A stretch of DNA of 64,000 nt. Origin: Pipra filicauda. Taxonomy: Eukaryota > Chordata > Aves > Passeriformes > Pipridae. The DNA is taken from the NCBI RefSeq assembly GCF_003945595.2, contig NW_024104332.1:2418001-2482000 (forward strand). The letters are read 5' to 3'. How positions within the stretch are numbered: the stretch's first letter is position 1; each line of letters opens with the position of its first letter. A program made the translations under genes and the position numbers. Below are positions 10,401-23,018 of this stretch, one piece after another. The notes beneath the pieces were generated by a model. The model had not been told where the DNA came from and searched no databases. It saw nothing but the letters and a program-made list of their open reading frames with translations.

Positions 10401-11272
10401 CTTTTTAGTTTCACCATCCTTCTGAAAGTCTGCTTTGTCTAGGGAAATTGTTTTAACTTCAGGTTTTGTGGTTAATTTACCATCATCTAATACTCGAGCC
10501 TCCCCTTTATCATAGAAGTCATACCTTTCTTCCTCATCACTCTCATCCTTGGTCATGTCCTTTTCCTCCCCCCATGGAGGGATTTTTGGGGTGCTTGGTG
10601 TCTTCAGGCCATCTACAGATAGCGCTGAGACTTCTTGCAGAGCTAACATCCTGTCTCCGTGGATCTGTTTGTCTTTACTGAGGTCTTTGGCAAACAGTTG
10701 GTTACTGGGCTCCTGTTTTGTTTTGAAGGCGTCTTTGAGCGAAAGCTCCTGGGGGACAGCAGGAGATGGGCCTGAAGGAGGTTCACTTTTAGCTGCTTCT
10801 GCCTTGTGTTCCGGCAGCAATAGAGAACTTTCACCACAGCTGATGGCAACACCTTGGACATCTTTAAGGTCGTCTGGAAATTTGATAGACATAACTTGGT
10901 TGGTTGATGAGGGCACACCTGCAGTCCTGTCTTCTGCCCTGCTCCCTTTAGGCAGTTGAGATGACAAGTCCTTCTGTTCTTGAGCAGGAGGTTTGGCAGC
11001 AGGTTCTGCAAAACTGGCTTCCCCTTTCTTCTGTGAATCAGTATCCAAGACCTTTTCTGATGGAGGTGAAGGCATTTTGTCTTTGCTCTCTGGTTCCTTT
11101 TTATCTACAGCCTCTGTTTTTGCTGGTTGTGGAACTAAGGCATCGTATTTAGGTTGCTCAACAGTCTTACTGTCTTTCCCAGATTCATGTTGCTTTGTGT
11201 CCAATGGTCCTGCTGCGAAAGGGCGTGCGCCCTCCTGGACACGGAATTCCATCTTCGTGGCTGCAAGGAAAT
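7499..11272 (-). CDS. MAP2: MAP2 large projection-domain exon (about 1,258 codons)
   Basis: This giant uninterrupted exon encodes most of the acidic projection domain found only in high-molecular-weight MAP2 (MAP2a/b), about residues 152-1409. It is highly charged and disordered. Conserved islands sit in diverged linker: SGMSKYFETSALKEE (near residue 545); a block of about 103 residues at 650-752 containing MFTIDPKVYG and SIALGF; LAGTRSRLASVSADAEV (near 800); LEDLGYCVFNKYTVPLPSPV; KPDLVHQEAVDKEESYESSG (near 1130); and VEDDFITVVQTT (near 1310). The exon ends DSLWADTQ before donor CAAG|GTGTGC. I chose the acceptor ACTTCAG|ATTTCC at 11273-11274 because it gives DFLAATKMEF, which aligns with mammalian DLLTASKMEF. 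An in-frame alternative 12 nt downstream (exon edge 11260) would give ATKMEF. The arm projects from microtubules and sets their spacing in dendrites. Confidence 0.97.
9897..9935 (-). repeat. MAP2: GAG/GAA trinucleotide run coding polyglutamate
   Basis: Inside the large exon, ten consecutive GAG codons flanked by one GAA on one side and two on the other encode 13 glutamates after an Asp (about residues 598-610). On the plus strand it reads as a CTC/TCC run. The corresponding stretch of mammalian MAP2 has no comparable homopolymer that I recall. Pure codon usage suggests slippage and probable length variation. Confidence 0.93.
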
Positions 11273-13617
11273 CTGAAGTAGTTTGTTTGGGGTTTATAAC
11301 AATATTATTTAAAGCACTTAACAGGCAGGCAAGTCATGTGGCTTACAACACCTTGGTACGAATGATGGAATGGAGAGGAAGAAAGATGCAGACATGCAGC
11401 AAGGCCATCCACCTAGAAATCTGCTTTAGAGTGTTAAATCCTAGTTTTCTTTCAATATATGAGGTTTTATAGTGAAAATGTGAGTTTTACACATATAAAT
11501 GTGACCACTGAAATGAGATGATTTCATGGGAATTCTTCATCTTCATGATTTGTATAGAACAGCAAAGCCACAAATAATCCTCACGTCATTGGTAGCTTTG
11601 CTGGGCTCTGTACCTTTATGTTAGTTTTGCATTAGTAAAGTCTGCAACTTTAATTGAATCAATAGTATATTTGTGTGCTGCTGATATTTAAAACATACTT
11701 ATTTATACATTTCTGCATCTTTTTGGCATTTTTCTTCTACGTGCAGTCTAAACTAAAGAAATAATGCAAGCAAAAAGTTTTGCAAGTGCCAGAAGAGGCT
11801 GGTTTTTCAATTGTACCACCTTTTAACATTCACTTTGGCAAATGACAAAAATCTCGCTTCTGTCATGAGACCACCATGTGTAAATCAGCAACAGATCTAT
11901 TAATAGATCCAGATGTTGAAGGTCTGGTCTTTGAAATGGCCAGTCAACTACAGCTGTAACTGAAGTTAAAGAATACTTGATTAACCCTAATTAAGCTAAT
12001 TTGAAACTAAAAATACTACTCTTATACTCTGTCACTATATTTTCAGAAAGTAATACCCAGTAAATTTTTTTTAATACACACCCCGTTAATCATTAATAGA
12101 TTGATCTTTTTTTAATATCCTATGGAAAATGGTGATTCCTATCACACTGAAATCTTCCTATCATTGAAAATATGGAGAGACTGCAGAATGTGGTAGATCT
12201 TTCTGCAGTAATCTGTAAAAATAAATTTTATGAGTTTTTTTCTAAAGCTTGTTACAACTAGCATTGGGCCGATTCTGAATTTCCTCAGATCTGATCTGAA
12301 GTCCATGGAGCCATGGAGCCATTGGAGTCCATGGAGCCATGGCCCTGATGAATCTGACTTTTTTAAGAACACTTAGTATCCAAGTTTTGGTCATTCTTTA
12401 AATATTTGCATATGTTAATATTGGGTCTAAAATGCAACTGTCATTCTGAACTCCACAGGTAGCCAAACTAGAAGTCTACAGTAATTTTGCTCCTTTATGT
12501 TTTTACATTTGGTGACTGACTTAAAAATCCTATAAAGTATAAAGACATGGCCATTGGGCTGGTCATCTTTGTTTCTCAGCAATTAAATAGCTAGATACTG
12601 GTTTTCTCTGTGTATCCTACTGTAGTGCAAATGAATAGATACCAATGGTATCTAAACATATTCTGACTGCCAAAGGAATTCAATGTCCTCCAGCTGGGCC
12701 AGCCAGAACACCAGCCTCCCAAATGCAGCATTTCTTAGCCAGGGAGGGAGTGGGTACATCACTACTCCACACGAGATGTCTTTGAACCTCGCTGCACTGG
12801 CTGAGGAGAAATACCATTAAAAGGGAAATCCTGAAGCCTAGTTCTTATATACTGAAAGATTATTGCAGCAAATATTTTGTTCAGAGGGCAGATCAGAACT
12901 TCACCCAATGCACTCAACTCTAACTTTCACTTTGAAGGCAAACATCCCAGTGGAAGTGATGGAAGCTTTTCCTAAGAAGGGCACTATAGAGGGTTAAACA
13001 TTTGTAATAAGGTAAGACACACAAAAAATCAGAGTTCTAGCAATGACTGAGGAGAGGAGGGGAGGGGTGGACTCAATGAATGGCAAGGGTATGACATAAG
13101 AAGCAATAGCTTTAAGGAAGCTAAACCAGAATGCACTGAAGCGCACACAAAAAACCAAACCAACCAAACAAAAAACCTGCACACTGCAAAAGAAAACATT
13201 TCTACAGTTTAAGCATCTTTATGTCATAGTCAAAGGCAATAAATCTGCTGTTTAAAAGAAACGCAGATGAATCTCTGCACCAAAAAGAAAAAAAATATAC
13301 ACAGATTAGCAATGTGACTGGCAAACACATCTGAGATGGGCAAAAAAGGCTTATGCAGAGGAATCAGCTCAGCTGCAAAGCACATTTCATCATGGCAAAG
13401 TAAAAAATCAGGAATCAGCCGCAGCGGTGGGAAACCATGTTGTCATACAGCACCTACACAATCTTATTATCTGCTACACACTCTTCAAGCATAATAACAA
13501 GAGCAGTCATACTAATAAATGGGAGAAACAGAAAATGAAGCAGCCTTGGAAAGCACTGGAGAAAGCTGGAGGAGGATTCACCAGCGGCAGACACATGCAA
13601 AGCTAAGGAGGACACAC
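11273..13617 (-). other. MAP2: MAP2 intron between cassette candidate B and the large exon
   Basis: This is AT-rich intronic sequence. The only structure seen is a small duplicated block rich in CCATGG at 12301-12342. No coding segment with acceptable splice sites was found. Confidence 0.75.
12301..12342. repeat. Duplicated 16-mer with four CCATGG palindromes
   Basis: GTCCATGGAGCCATGG occurs exactly at 12301-12316 and again at 12327-12342, separated by a similar 10-base spacer. The block holds four CCATGG palindromes. It looks like a local tandem duplication. Confidence 0.92.
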
Positions 13618-13875
13618 CTTCCTCAGCCGAGGAAGGGGGTATGTCTTTCAGGGGTGTTCCCACCACAGCAGTTACACTGTCCCTGCTGGATGCCACAGTT
13701 GGCACTTTGTCTTCACCACACACTTTGGCCTCCGAACCAGAATCCGGCTGACCCTCACAGAGGCCCTTGGCCTGGTCCGAAGGCTCAGTGGGCCCGCGCT
13801 CTTTCCCCATTTGCTTCCCAGGAAGAGCAGCAGGTTTGGCTTCCACAGACATTGGACTTTTTATCGGTTCTTCTT
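13618..13875 (-). CDS. MAP2: Candidate MAP2 cassette exon B (86 codons, phase 1-1)
   Basis: This open 258-nt segment has an acceptor after a clear polypyrimidine tract (CCTTTTTCCATCCCCAAG|AAGAAG) and the donor GAGGAAG|GTGTGT. It joins in phase 1, turning the shared G plus AA into Glu. The peptide starts EEEPIKSPMSVEAKPAALPG and ends near GTPLKDIPPSSAEE. It is hydrophilic and rich in Pro, Ser, Glu and Lys, with SP and TP pairs, much like the MAP2 and tau projection region. I do not recall it in the canonical mammalian protein. It lies 2.3 kb before the large projection exon and could be included in long or short isoforms without shifting the frame. The compatible phases and intact frame argue for a real exon, but no transcript evidence is available here. 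Confidence 0.65.
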
Positions 13876-16823
13876 CTTGGGGATGGAAAAAGGAGGTGAC
13901 ATCAACACCAACAGTAAACACCAAGCACATAGCTGAACAGGACTGCTTTTACTTAACACTTTCAACTCAACATTTTGGATTTAAGGGTGTCAAAGGACTG
14001 CTAGCATCCAGTCCATTTTGGTCACCATGGAACTGAATTTTCATTAGGGAAAAAAACCAAACTGAAAGCCTGTCTCCCCCAGAGAAACATGTTTATGCTG
14101 TAAGAGGAGAGCTGAAAGTGTCTTAGAGGTATACCTCTCCCAAAGATGACTGTGGGTCAAATAGTCATTGCAAATGGAGATGGTATTGAATGATGGATGG
14201 CTCTGAAAACATCAATGCATCAATGTGTTCAAAGTACACTGATATGTTTCTGATATATGTGCTGTTTAATCCAGTACCAGACATTCAGCTGAGGTGGAAG
14301 AAGGTATAAGGCATTGATTTCTTTCCACTGACCTTGGTAATACTGACTGCTACATACCAGCAAAGTGAATCTTTGGCAAAATACTGAGTACTTCCAGAGC
14401 CTTAACAGGCCTTGTGCATGGCTGATAACTAATGGTTTTTGCAAGATTTCAGCCAATATTTCTACACTGAACAGGTTTACAAACAAATTCTCCCTTAAGC
14501 TGACATCTGAAATCTGTATGTGAAAATCACCATTTTAACAGAAGGACTCTTCATTTCCTTTGCTGTTTCCCCACTAGCCCCCTCATCACCAATTAAGTCA
14601 AAGAAACCAGTGAATTCAACGTAACTATTTGTTCATCTGAATCTCTAAAATATATCGCTCACCTTATGGGCTGTTAGAATCAGTAGAGTAGTATCAAGAA
14701 CAGTCTTTACTCATGCCATGGCAGAAAACGTTTAGAAAAGTCTCCATTCTGGAATTGCACTCCTGCCACTGCTACTCAGCTGAAATTACTATGCACTATT
14801 AGCATTCCCCCTGATAAGAAGTCAGGATTAAATGTGAAACCTCCGATTCAGCAACACAGTTAAGCAGCTGACCAGTAGCCATGCTGTAGGCAACCTGATG
14901 ACCTCCCTGGGTGTAAAGTGTGTCTTATGATTAAGTACTTTGCTGAATCAGACTTAGAACAAAGTGCTCTCGAATCTATAAGTGGCTGCATGCAGCCTCT
15001 TGGTATTAACACAAAACCTCTTTACGAGGGCTCGATTTTTCTCCTGAGATTGGCCCAGTGAAGAGCAGACAATCAATCATCCATTTCAATTATGGCCTTT
15101 AAAGAGTGATTTAAGGAACACAAACACTAGCTGAGTCTGAGAAAATATCATTATGTAAAGAACAACACATTATTAATAACATATAAAATAATTAGTGTTA
15201 GATACAATATCTTAAATGAACAGAAGCCAGAAGATTCAGAATCAAACCTGGACCAATGCCTGAGCGTTACAGAGATATTTACACATGAGCAGACTGTGAA
15301 AGCAGCCTGGCAGGACAGCAGGTCTCCAGCTATAAGAGGCCCTGACTTGAATAACTTCCTTTACTTTTCCTTTTCCAATTTGATGTTTTGTATGTGCATC
15401 CCTTTCAACTAAAAAATGTTAGGGAAAGCCTCTCATTTTACTCTAAACCATTCCAGGTATACACCTCCATTTCCTGAGACACTTCACACAATGCTACATG
15501 ATTAAAAATAACTACTCAAACTAGAAAGTTATCCCTGACAAAGGAATCCTACATTTTCCCTTTGTGCAGTAGACTCTTATGCCAAGCAGACTGCCAGCCT
15601 ACAGGCAGCAAGTGAGGGGGGCTGTTTCATAATGACTATCTTTCCACTGATGATCCAGCTTATTCCCCTTTTTTCTTCCTCACATAGATGTTCTGAGATC
15701 TTGCACTTTCTCCAGAAGCACATGACTGAAAAGGAAGATGCCTATGAATTAACCAGGCCAGGAGTGCTCTAAGTACAGATACAGGCACCCCAGCTATAGC
15801 GATTTTCTATCTCCCCGAGCTTCAGGCAGACATGCTAACATTAACAAACTTCAGTTATTAGCACTGATCTTACTGGTGGTGTTGCAGTTAACAGGCTATA
15901 TTGTCCTGTTAATTCAGAACAACTCTGGTTTTCTTGAAGTGACCCAGTGAGCAGTTTCAAGTACACAGCTCCATCCTCCTGAGACACAAACCTTTCAGTA
16001 CTACTTTTAACTTCAGCTCCTGTGTCCCAAGATTGAGTCAGTCAAATGCTGAGAAATCAAATGTCATCTATTTTGCCTTGAAGAAGTGAGCTTTCCTGTT
16101 AGTCATTGAAATAGATTCTCCCTTGATTCCTCAAAAGCCATTTCACTTTTATGTAACCCCTACTAATAAAATACTACTTTACTAATGTGCTCAGGTCATA
16201 GAAAAAGGAGGTACAGAGAGATAGTAAACCTTTTTTCCCCTCCTTGTTTGCAGTCAGCTGGCACAATGCTAACGGGATGTGTCCACAAAACAACTGGAAG
16301 TCAAACATGACCCATTACTGGCTGAAATCACCTATGTACACTGAGGTAAGACTTACTTACTTTGCCCGCTAGAAGATTAAAGACCTTCCACAGCTATCTT
16401 TGGTACAGATGTGGGTTTTTTCCCCATTGAGTTAACAACTTTTGGCCTAGTAACCAGTAACCATCTTTTGGCCTAGTTTGCACATTGTTGTTGGTAGTAT
16501 TTCTCTGGCACAAAGAAAAAATTAGCTTCCACTTCTTTGAACTAGCTGCTCCTTCTCCTGCTATAAGCCAGGTCTGGAGACCAAGAGCCCTGATTTGAGC
16601 AGGGACCGTGGTTACAGTGACCCCAAAGCTGCATTTACACTGCTCATGCCGCAGCTTTACCTTGACATGAAGAGACTCTTTGAGAGGCGTCACTTCCATG
16701 TGGGGAGAAAATACATCTAGGCTTCCCTCCCCAGAAGGCAGCAATCTCAGGTACATACGGAATGGAATGGATGGCAGGTGGGTAGAGGGGAAGAGGAACC
16801 AAACTGGACCATGCTCAGTTCAC
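13876..16823 (-). other. MAP2: MAP2 intron between cassette candidates A and B
   Basis: This 2.9-kb stretch is ordinary AT-rich intron. A 12-base word (CTTTTGGCCTAG) is duplicated 26 bases apart at 16439-16476. No exon or mobile element was recognised. Confidence 0.7.
16439..16476. repeat. Short direct repeat CTTTTGGCCTAG
   Basis: Two exact copies of the 12-mer lie at 16439-16450 and 16465-16476. The spacer also repeats GTAACCA, suggesting a small tandem duplication. Confidence 0.85.
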
Positions 16824-17066
16824 CTTCATCATGGCCCAACAAGACCTCTGTGCTCTTCACTGTGGCACTGGGATGTGTACTAGAGCCAGTCCACTCCGAG
16901 CTGAACAAAGGGTGTTCATAGTACTCCTCATCGGAATGGTAGGGCTCATCACTGGGCACAGACACTGAGATGGAGGGGGCCAGGTGTTCATGCCACTCCC
17001 TGCTGGCAGCAGGCCCACAGCTGGGGCAGTGCTGGAGCAGTCCCACCTCATCCTCCGCCCCTTCAT
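16824..17066 (-). CDS. MAP2: Candidate MAP2 cassette exon A (81 codons, phase 1-1)
   Basis: This is an open 243-nt segment between a good acceptor (pyrimidine-rich ...CTATTTGTAG|AT) and a GT donor (GATGAAG|GTGAAC) on the minus strand. It fits the phase-1 frame exactly, so the preceding exon's final G plus AT gives Asp. The peptide begins DEGAEDEVGLLQHCPSCGP and later contains SISVSVPSDEPYHSDEEYYE. It is acidic and rich in Ser and Tyr, with a CPSC (CxxC) pair that is unusual for cysteine-poor MAP2. It is absent from the canonical MAP2 I recall. Alternative exons (numbered 8 and 13) have been reported in human MAP2, and this one sits where an exon 8 would be, but I cannot confirm the match. The donor's +4 to +6 bases are weak, which fits rare or regulated inclusion. 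Functional role unknown. Confidence 0.68.
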
Positions 17067-20000
17067 CTACAAATAGACACACACAGACAAACGCTGCAGG
17101 ACAGACAGAAAGACACAGAAAACACCAGACAGGATGGACGCATGCTCTAACAACACCAGCCACTACGTCATGCTGCAGAGTGGATGACACCAGTCGGGTT
17201 ACGGGTGATGCAGGATGGAGGAGTGAGCCAGCCGTGCATTCTAACACATGGGCCGCATCCGAGGTGCTTCCTACTGGCTTTGCAAACACTGTAACCCAAC
17301 CACTGCAGTAAGTGAATTTCAAAAGTACACACATTATTTAGAGGAAAACACTGCACAAAAACCACGTCACAACTATGTTATACCTGACTGTATTAAAAAC
17401 CTCTGAAGTGTCCTGATACAGTTGTATCACCTCATAGTCATCACATAAAATACTTAAAAATGTAATTAAAAAGTCCCTTAACTAAAAAGAAAACCAGCTT
17501 ACACTTTGGCCAATGGTGGTTTTATTTTTCATTATATCTATTTCAAAATTCCCCACTTTCTTCTTTTCCCTGTAAACAAGTAACATTTAAACAATCATAA
17601 AAACCGTTCCCCAAACAGCTACTTTTTTTTCCTTGATAAAGGCCACACAAAGCTGCTGAGAGCAGTCTCTCTTAGTCCTATATTTTATGCTGTTGTGCCA
17701 TGTTTTCATGGGTGAACTAGCTCCCACCTTGGTGTTTGCTAATGCTTCGGAATGACAGCTTTATTCACCCATCACTGTAGCACTGCAGAAAATCACGTAA
17801 TCATCTCAGGACTACACTAGCTACTGACAGCTACAGGGAGGAGGAGCTTGAGTTGTTTTTTGCAAGAAAAAGGAAAATAATACTACCCAATGAAAACGAC
17901 TGGCCTAGCACCTGATCTGTGTATACAAACCTAGAGGGAAGACTTGAGAGCTCACATAGGCTGAGGTGTCCTCTCGTCATGAATAAAGCTATGAAAAAAC
18001 TAAACACCTATTGCTAGACAAAAGAAGTTTAAGCCCATTCTCAGTGTATGACACCTGGCAGCTTGATGAACACTGCATTCATGGTGTGCCTCACACACCT
18101 GCAGCTATTCCTATTAGCTTCAGGAACAAGTCAATGCTTGGTGTCCCTGGTCTTCCTCCAGTCAACTGTAACTTAAAGAATTTCCCCAGAGCCTCTGAAA
18201 CTTTCACTCTCAGATCCAGAACATGGAGTCAGAAAGCAAGGCTTTAACACAGGCACAATAACAGATATTAACCAGATCTCTGTGTGTGATCCCAAACAAG
18301 ATGGCTCACGAATGCTGCTCTAACTGCCGTTACCCAATCTGGGGAAGCAACGCTGATCCAAAACAATTCCATTTATAAGAGGTATAAGATTCTTCCTGGC
18401 AAACAACAGTAAGTTCTAAGTTTCTTTTTATAGCACACCATGACAAGACAATGCCTGTGTCTTTAAAAAAGCATCCTCTGCTTTCTGCGGCAACAGAAAG
18501 CAAGTGTCCTGTAATGACATGGATTTCTTCTACCTGGGAAAGGAATGCTGTAGGAGCAACCCATTCAGGCTCAATCACCCTAAGAAAGGAAGGAAAATTA
18601 GCAATCCATGGCAGTACTGGTAGCTGGTATGCTGGTGTACCTGCACACACACAGATACCATCTACAGAACTTGGTTTAAGCAAACCGTTCTCACTGTTTC
18701 TGTCAGGGCATAAAAAGTGCCCAAATCACTCATAGTTTACCTGCTTCACTCTTGTAGTGGAATCCAAACCCCAGATTCAGGGGTTTATGCATTATTAAAA
18801 GAGGTAGGTGTGGAAAGATAATCTGGTAACCAGCTTCTGCCAAGCAGGAAGCTCTGCAGAGCACTGCAATAGGAAATACTAAACGCAGGGCTGGGCCTAA
18901 GCTTCCCACTTCTCTCTAGTACTCAAGAGCCAGCAGCAAGGTTACAGGGAAGCAGCAACCTTGATCCATTTGCAATGCAGAAAAAGTGGGATTTCTTCTC
19001 CGCAAAAGCCCCTCCAAAATTCTGTAACAGATTTGAGGGGTCTCACAGTTTGTAAAAGGCAAGTTACAGGGGACGAGCCCACAGCTCAGAGGGCAAGACA
19101 CCAGGAATCAACTCCCTCCTAAACTCAAGAAGGTTCAGAACTGCAATTCCCACTCCTCTGCATGGTGCCCTCACACCAGCCCCTGTATTACTGAGGGCAA
19201 GAGTGGAATGAGCTGACACACTTGCCACCTCTTCTGCTGGAACCGGAGAAAAAAGCAAAGGCTGATATGGTCAGAAGCAGAACACAGAGAAGGAGGATGT
19301 GCCAAAGGAGAGGTTCTCCTTCCAGCTGGGTTATATGTATCCAGAGACCCTGCAAAAGCAAAATGCATTGACAAGAGTGGAGAGGAATTCCCAGAACTTC
19401 TCTATACTGAGGCAAACAAAGCTGAAAATTCCTTCTTTATAGGCTCTAAATGGATTGTAGGCAAGAAACTACAGGCCCTGCCACTGCTCCTTAAAACAAG
19501 AGAACTGACAACAGTAAAAAACCTTATTATTGTGATGGTCCAAATCATTAGGAGTGTGAAGTCTTGTATTGTTCGGGGTTGTTACATATGTGGCTATTAC
19601 AGATTTACATTATTTATCAGTTTGAATAAAGATATTTTCAAAATTACTGCAGATAATTTCATTAACAGCATAATGATGTCTTTAAAGGAGGATATTCTTT
19701 TATTTCAGCAACAAGAAAAGTCTTTTGTTATTTTAGTCCCTTCCAATCTTTTCCATCTCAGAGCGTGGGAAAAATCCCTAATGCATTCTGAAGTCTAAGA
19801 TTAAAATCACTTCTCACAAAGGCTAATTCTGCTTCAGCTTCCATGTATATTTTGAGAATGCCTTTCAAGAAGTAATTTTCCCTGTCAACAGATCCATTTT
19901 CATAGGCCACTTGATTCTTTTCAGTTTGCAAAACATTCTTATTTGGTATATAAAGCCTAACATGAAATGCCTATTTTAAAATGGAAGACAGTCCATCAAA

Positions 20001-23000
20001 GGCATCCTTCTATCCTGTAACATTTATGAAAATTTTTACATGAAGACATCATTGACCATTGTCAAAAGGCATGGAGCACAAAAGAAATGCCAAGTTGGCA
20101 AGAGAATATTGCATCAGCCCTGCATGACTAGATATAACTGATAAAAGGATTAGAGGGTGTAAGGGAGAATTTAATTTCCTGAACAAAATTATCCTATTAT
20201 AGTCAATATAAATGAAATCATTTCAATAAGGCAAATAATTTTCTTACCTTCTGCAGCAGTTAAAAGGGACAGGTTCATTTGAATATTTTTCTGCAGCCAA
20301 ATCAAAGAAACCTACTCCACAGACTCCTTTCTCTCGTGAAATACAGTTGACCCACAAACCTCTCTGTCTTTTCTACCTTTTTTTTTTTTTTTAAATTGTG
20401 TTTGCTGCATGGCTGGCCACATCTACCTTTGTCATGTCTACAACAGTGATTTCCTTCCTACTATGACTGAAGGAAGTCTCTTGGATTCAAAGCAATACAA
20501 CACACACTGACAAGTGCATTAGGAAAAGCTTCTAGGAGAAGGGGAAAAAAGGTCTGAGGCAGATACACCAAATGCTCACTGTTTTTGTTCAACAAATTAA
20601 TAAATTGTATTCTACTGAGCAGAAAGACAGACAACGTAAAGATGCATGAGGATGGACAGCCAGGTGGTATAGGGAATGGGAGGTTTAAACAAGTACAGTA
20701 AAACTGGGTCAAACCCTACTGAGGTAAACTCTTCTCAACGGGAGCTTTGCCTGAATAAAAACGACAGGTCTGGCTCACTCAGGTCAGCAAAAACTCAACT
20801 TACCCACAGAAAACAAGGACCCTCATCTTCCAGCAGAGAAGAACACAAGATTTTTACTACCATTAAGTACCTTGAGTTGACAATATTGGTATTTTGGGGA
20901 AAAGCAACATAATATATTTCTGGCGAAATTATTTCCAAGTTCCTTCTGTTGCGTCAACCAACTCTACTGTGAGTTCCAGTTTGAGAGCTGGACATGAACT
21001 CTGCTTCTAGCAGAGTGCATTAATGACTCAGCACATCATTTCTGTCCCTACTTCCTCTATGAACTGGTCATCTGCTCTGAAAAATGAAGAGTTGAATCAA
21101 AATCTTGTCATGGAAAAGTCTTCAATGTTTTTAATAACCATGACATTGCAAATAATCAGAAACATCTCCCAAACACTGACCTTTCAGTTCATGTAACCAC
21201 CCCTGTGGGGTTAGTGATATTATATTACTTAATAGTAACTAATTATATTAACTCAATTCTACGTGCAAGGAAGGAGAAAACCAACAATGTTATATGAGTT
21301 GCTGAGTCATTAACAGAGCTAGGAACTGCAGGGTCTGGCAGCTGATAATAACCTCAAGTTGTATAGTGTTTTGCCACCTTCCTGTGTTAGTACAACTAGC
21401 AAAATACTTCCAATTTGCTTAGGGGGTAATTTACAACCTCCTGCCAATTAATCAATATAAGTACTTTACAAAATCCTAAAATAAATGCAAAAAATACAGC
21501 TGACAGAAACAGCAAGCAAAGTTAATTCTCAGCCTGAGGCTAATGGAAGAACCTTGACATTGGCCTGAAGCAGAAGAACATGCTCATTACTGTGATATGA
21601 AAAGTTAAAAAGCATACGCTGGACTAGCCAAGTGAACTATATATTAGAAAACAGTGGTAAAATCCTGGTAACAATTCTAAAAACCTTCGCTAATGCCTTA
21701 CCACTTTTCAGTCAATAGTTCTGATAGCCATTACCTCTGGGTGATGAATCCAGGGACTGTTGTAATATTTTTTTAAACACACAGTGGGCACCATGTTTTT
21801 TTTAAAAACACAGTAATCAATTAATCAAGTTCTTTATATTGGTTACTAACCACATCCAGTAGGTATTTCAAGTACAGTGGACTGACAAATGTTGTTAACA
21901 ATAGCCTTGCAATAGCATTGTGTCAAAAATGACTGCAAGATGGAACATGCCTGATTGCAGTGTCCTAATAAACTGAGAGTCAGACTATGCTAGCACATGA
22001 AATAACAACCATCCACTTGCAAAATTCATAGAGGTTGTGTGTTAAAATAGCAAAGTTTGTTCAGCAGATGATAAGAAATTATTTTCATGCACTTATGTAA
22101 CAAAAAAGAAAGAGAAAATGCTAAAAGAAAATCCAAGAAGGAAATAAATGGACACAGAAAGATGCTACTGATATGGCAGAGTTCAACTGACAGTCCCCTG
22201 GAGATTCCAAACCCAAATGTTTCTCTCTTTTCCCCGTGACACAGCTCAGTTTTGACACACTGCTGTCTCCCTGTATGGATGGCCTTGATGCAGCAGTCGT
22301 CTTCTGTTGAACAAAGCACTGAGCACATGCCTACACTGCAAAAACTTCACTGGCATTTAGGCCTCTGCTTAATGTTAAGTCAACACTTCAGTTCTTCACT
22401 GGAGGAGATTTCAGCAGGAGGAAAATGCAGTGATTATGGGCTACTGACATCGAACATTCATTGTGCAGAACAGAACAGAAATTTGCTTTGTGAGACTAGA
22501 ATGTGACTGCTGCACTTTGTGTACAGAACCCCCAACACATGCAGGCACTGAAGCATGAATTATCAGTTGAGGGCCAAAGAAATGATTCAACTCTGAATCT
22601 CCTTGCTTTCATGCATTTAAGATTCCAAAGCTAATGGTAGTTAAAAAAAAAAAAAGCAGCCAAACAAATATTAAGGAAAGAAAGATGACCCATACTGAAT
22701 CACAGTTTTGGCAACCACACTGGGACAGCAGACACCTTGGCTCATACTGCATACAACAGACAAGAAGGTGAGCAGCACCACCTCTTTTTCTTTAGTATGG
22801 ACATAGTTAACATATCCTGTCGGTTACCTCTGTGCATGTGTCTACCTCATCCATGCATTGCAGCTGGTTTGAAGATGGGGAGTTATTGCTGGGAATGCCT
22901 TATCTTTTCACATGAAGGAGCAGAAAGTATCTCCATTTTCTGATTCCCTCATCCTTTAGATTCATGTCTCATCCCTCTGCTGACAGCTGTGCACTGCAAT

Positions 23001-23018
23001 GTCCAGGAGGACCCTTAC
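17067..23018 (-). other. MAP2: MAP2 intron before cassette candidate A
   Basis: This 6.0-kb intron has a T15 tract at 20378-20392 and otherwise featureless AT-rich sequence. The short open frames seen on both strands lack paired splice sites in the gene's phase or any recognisable protein similarity. Confidence 0.72.
20378..20392. repeat. T15 homopolymer
   Basis: Fifteen T on the plus strand within an intron. No mobile-element body was recognised next to it. Confidence 0.9.
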
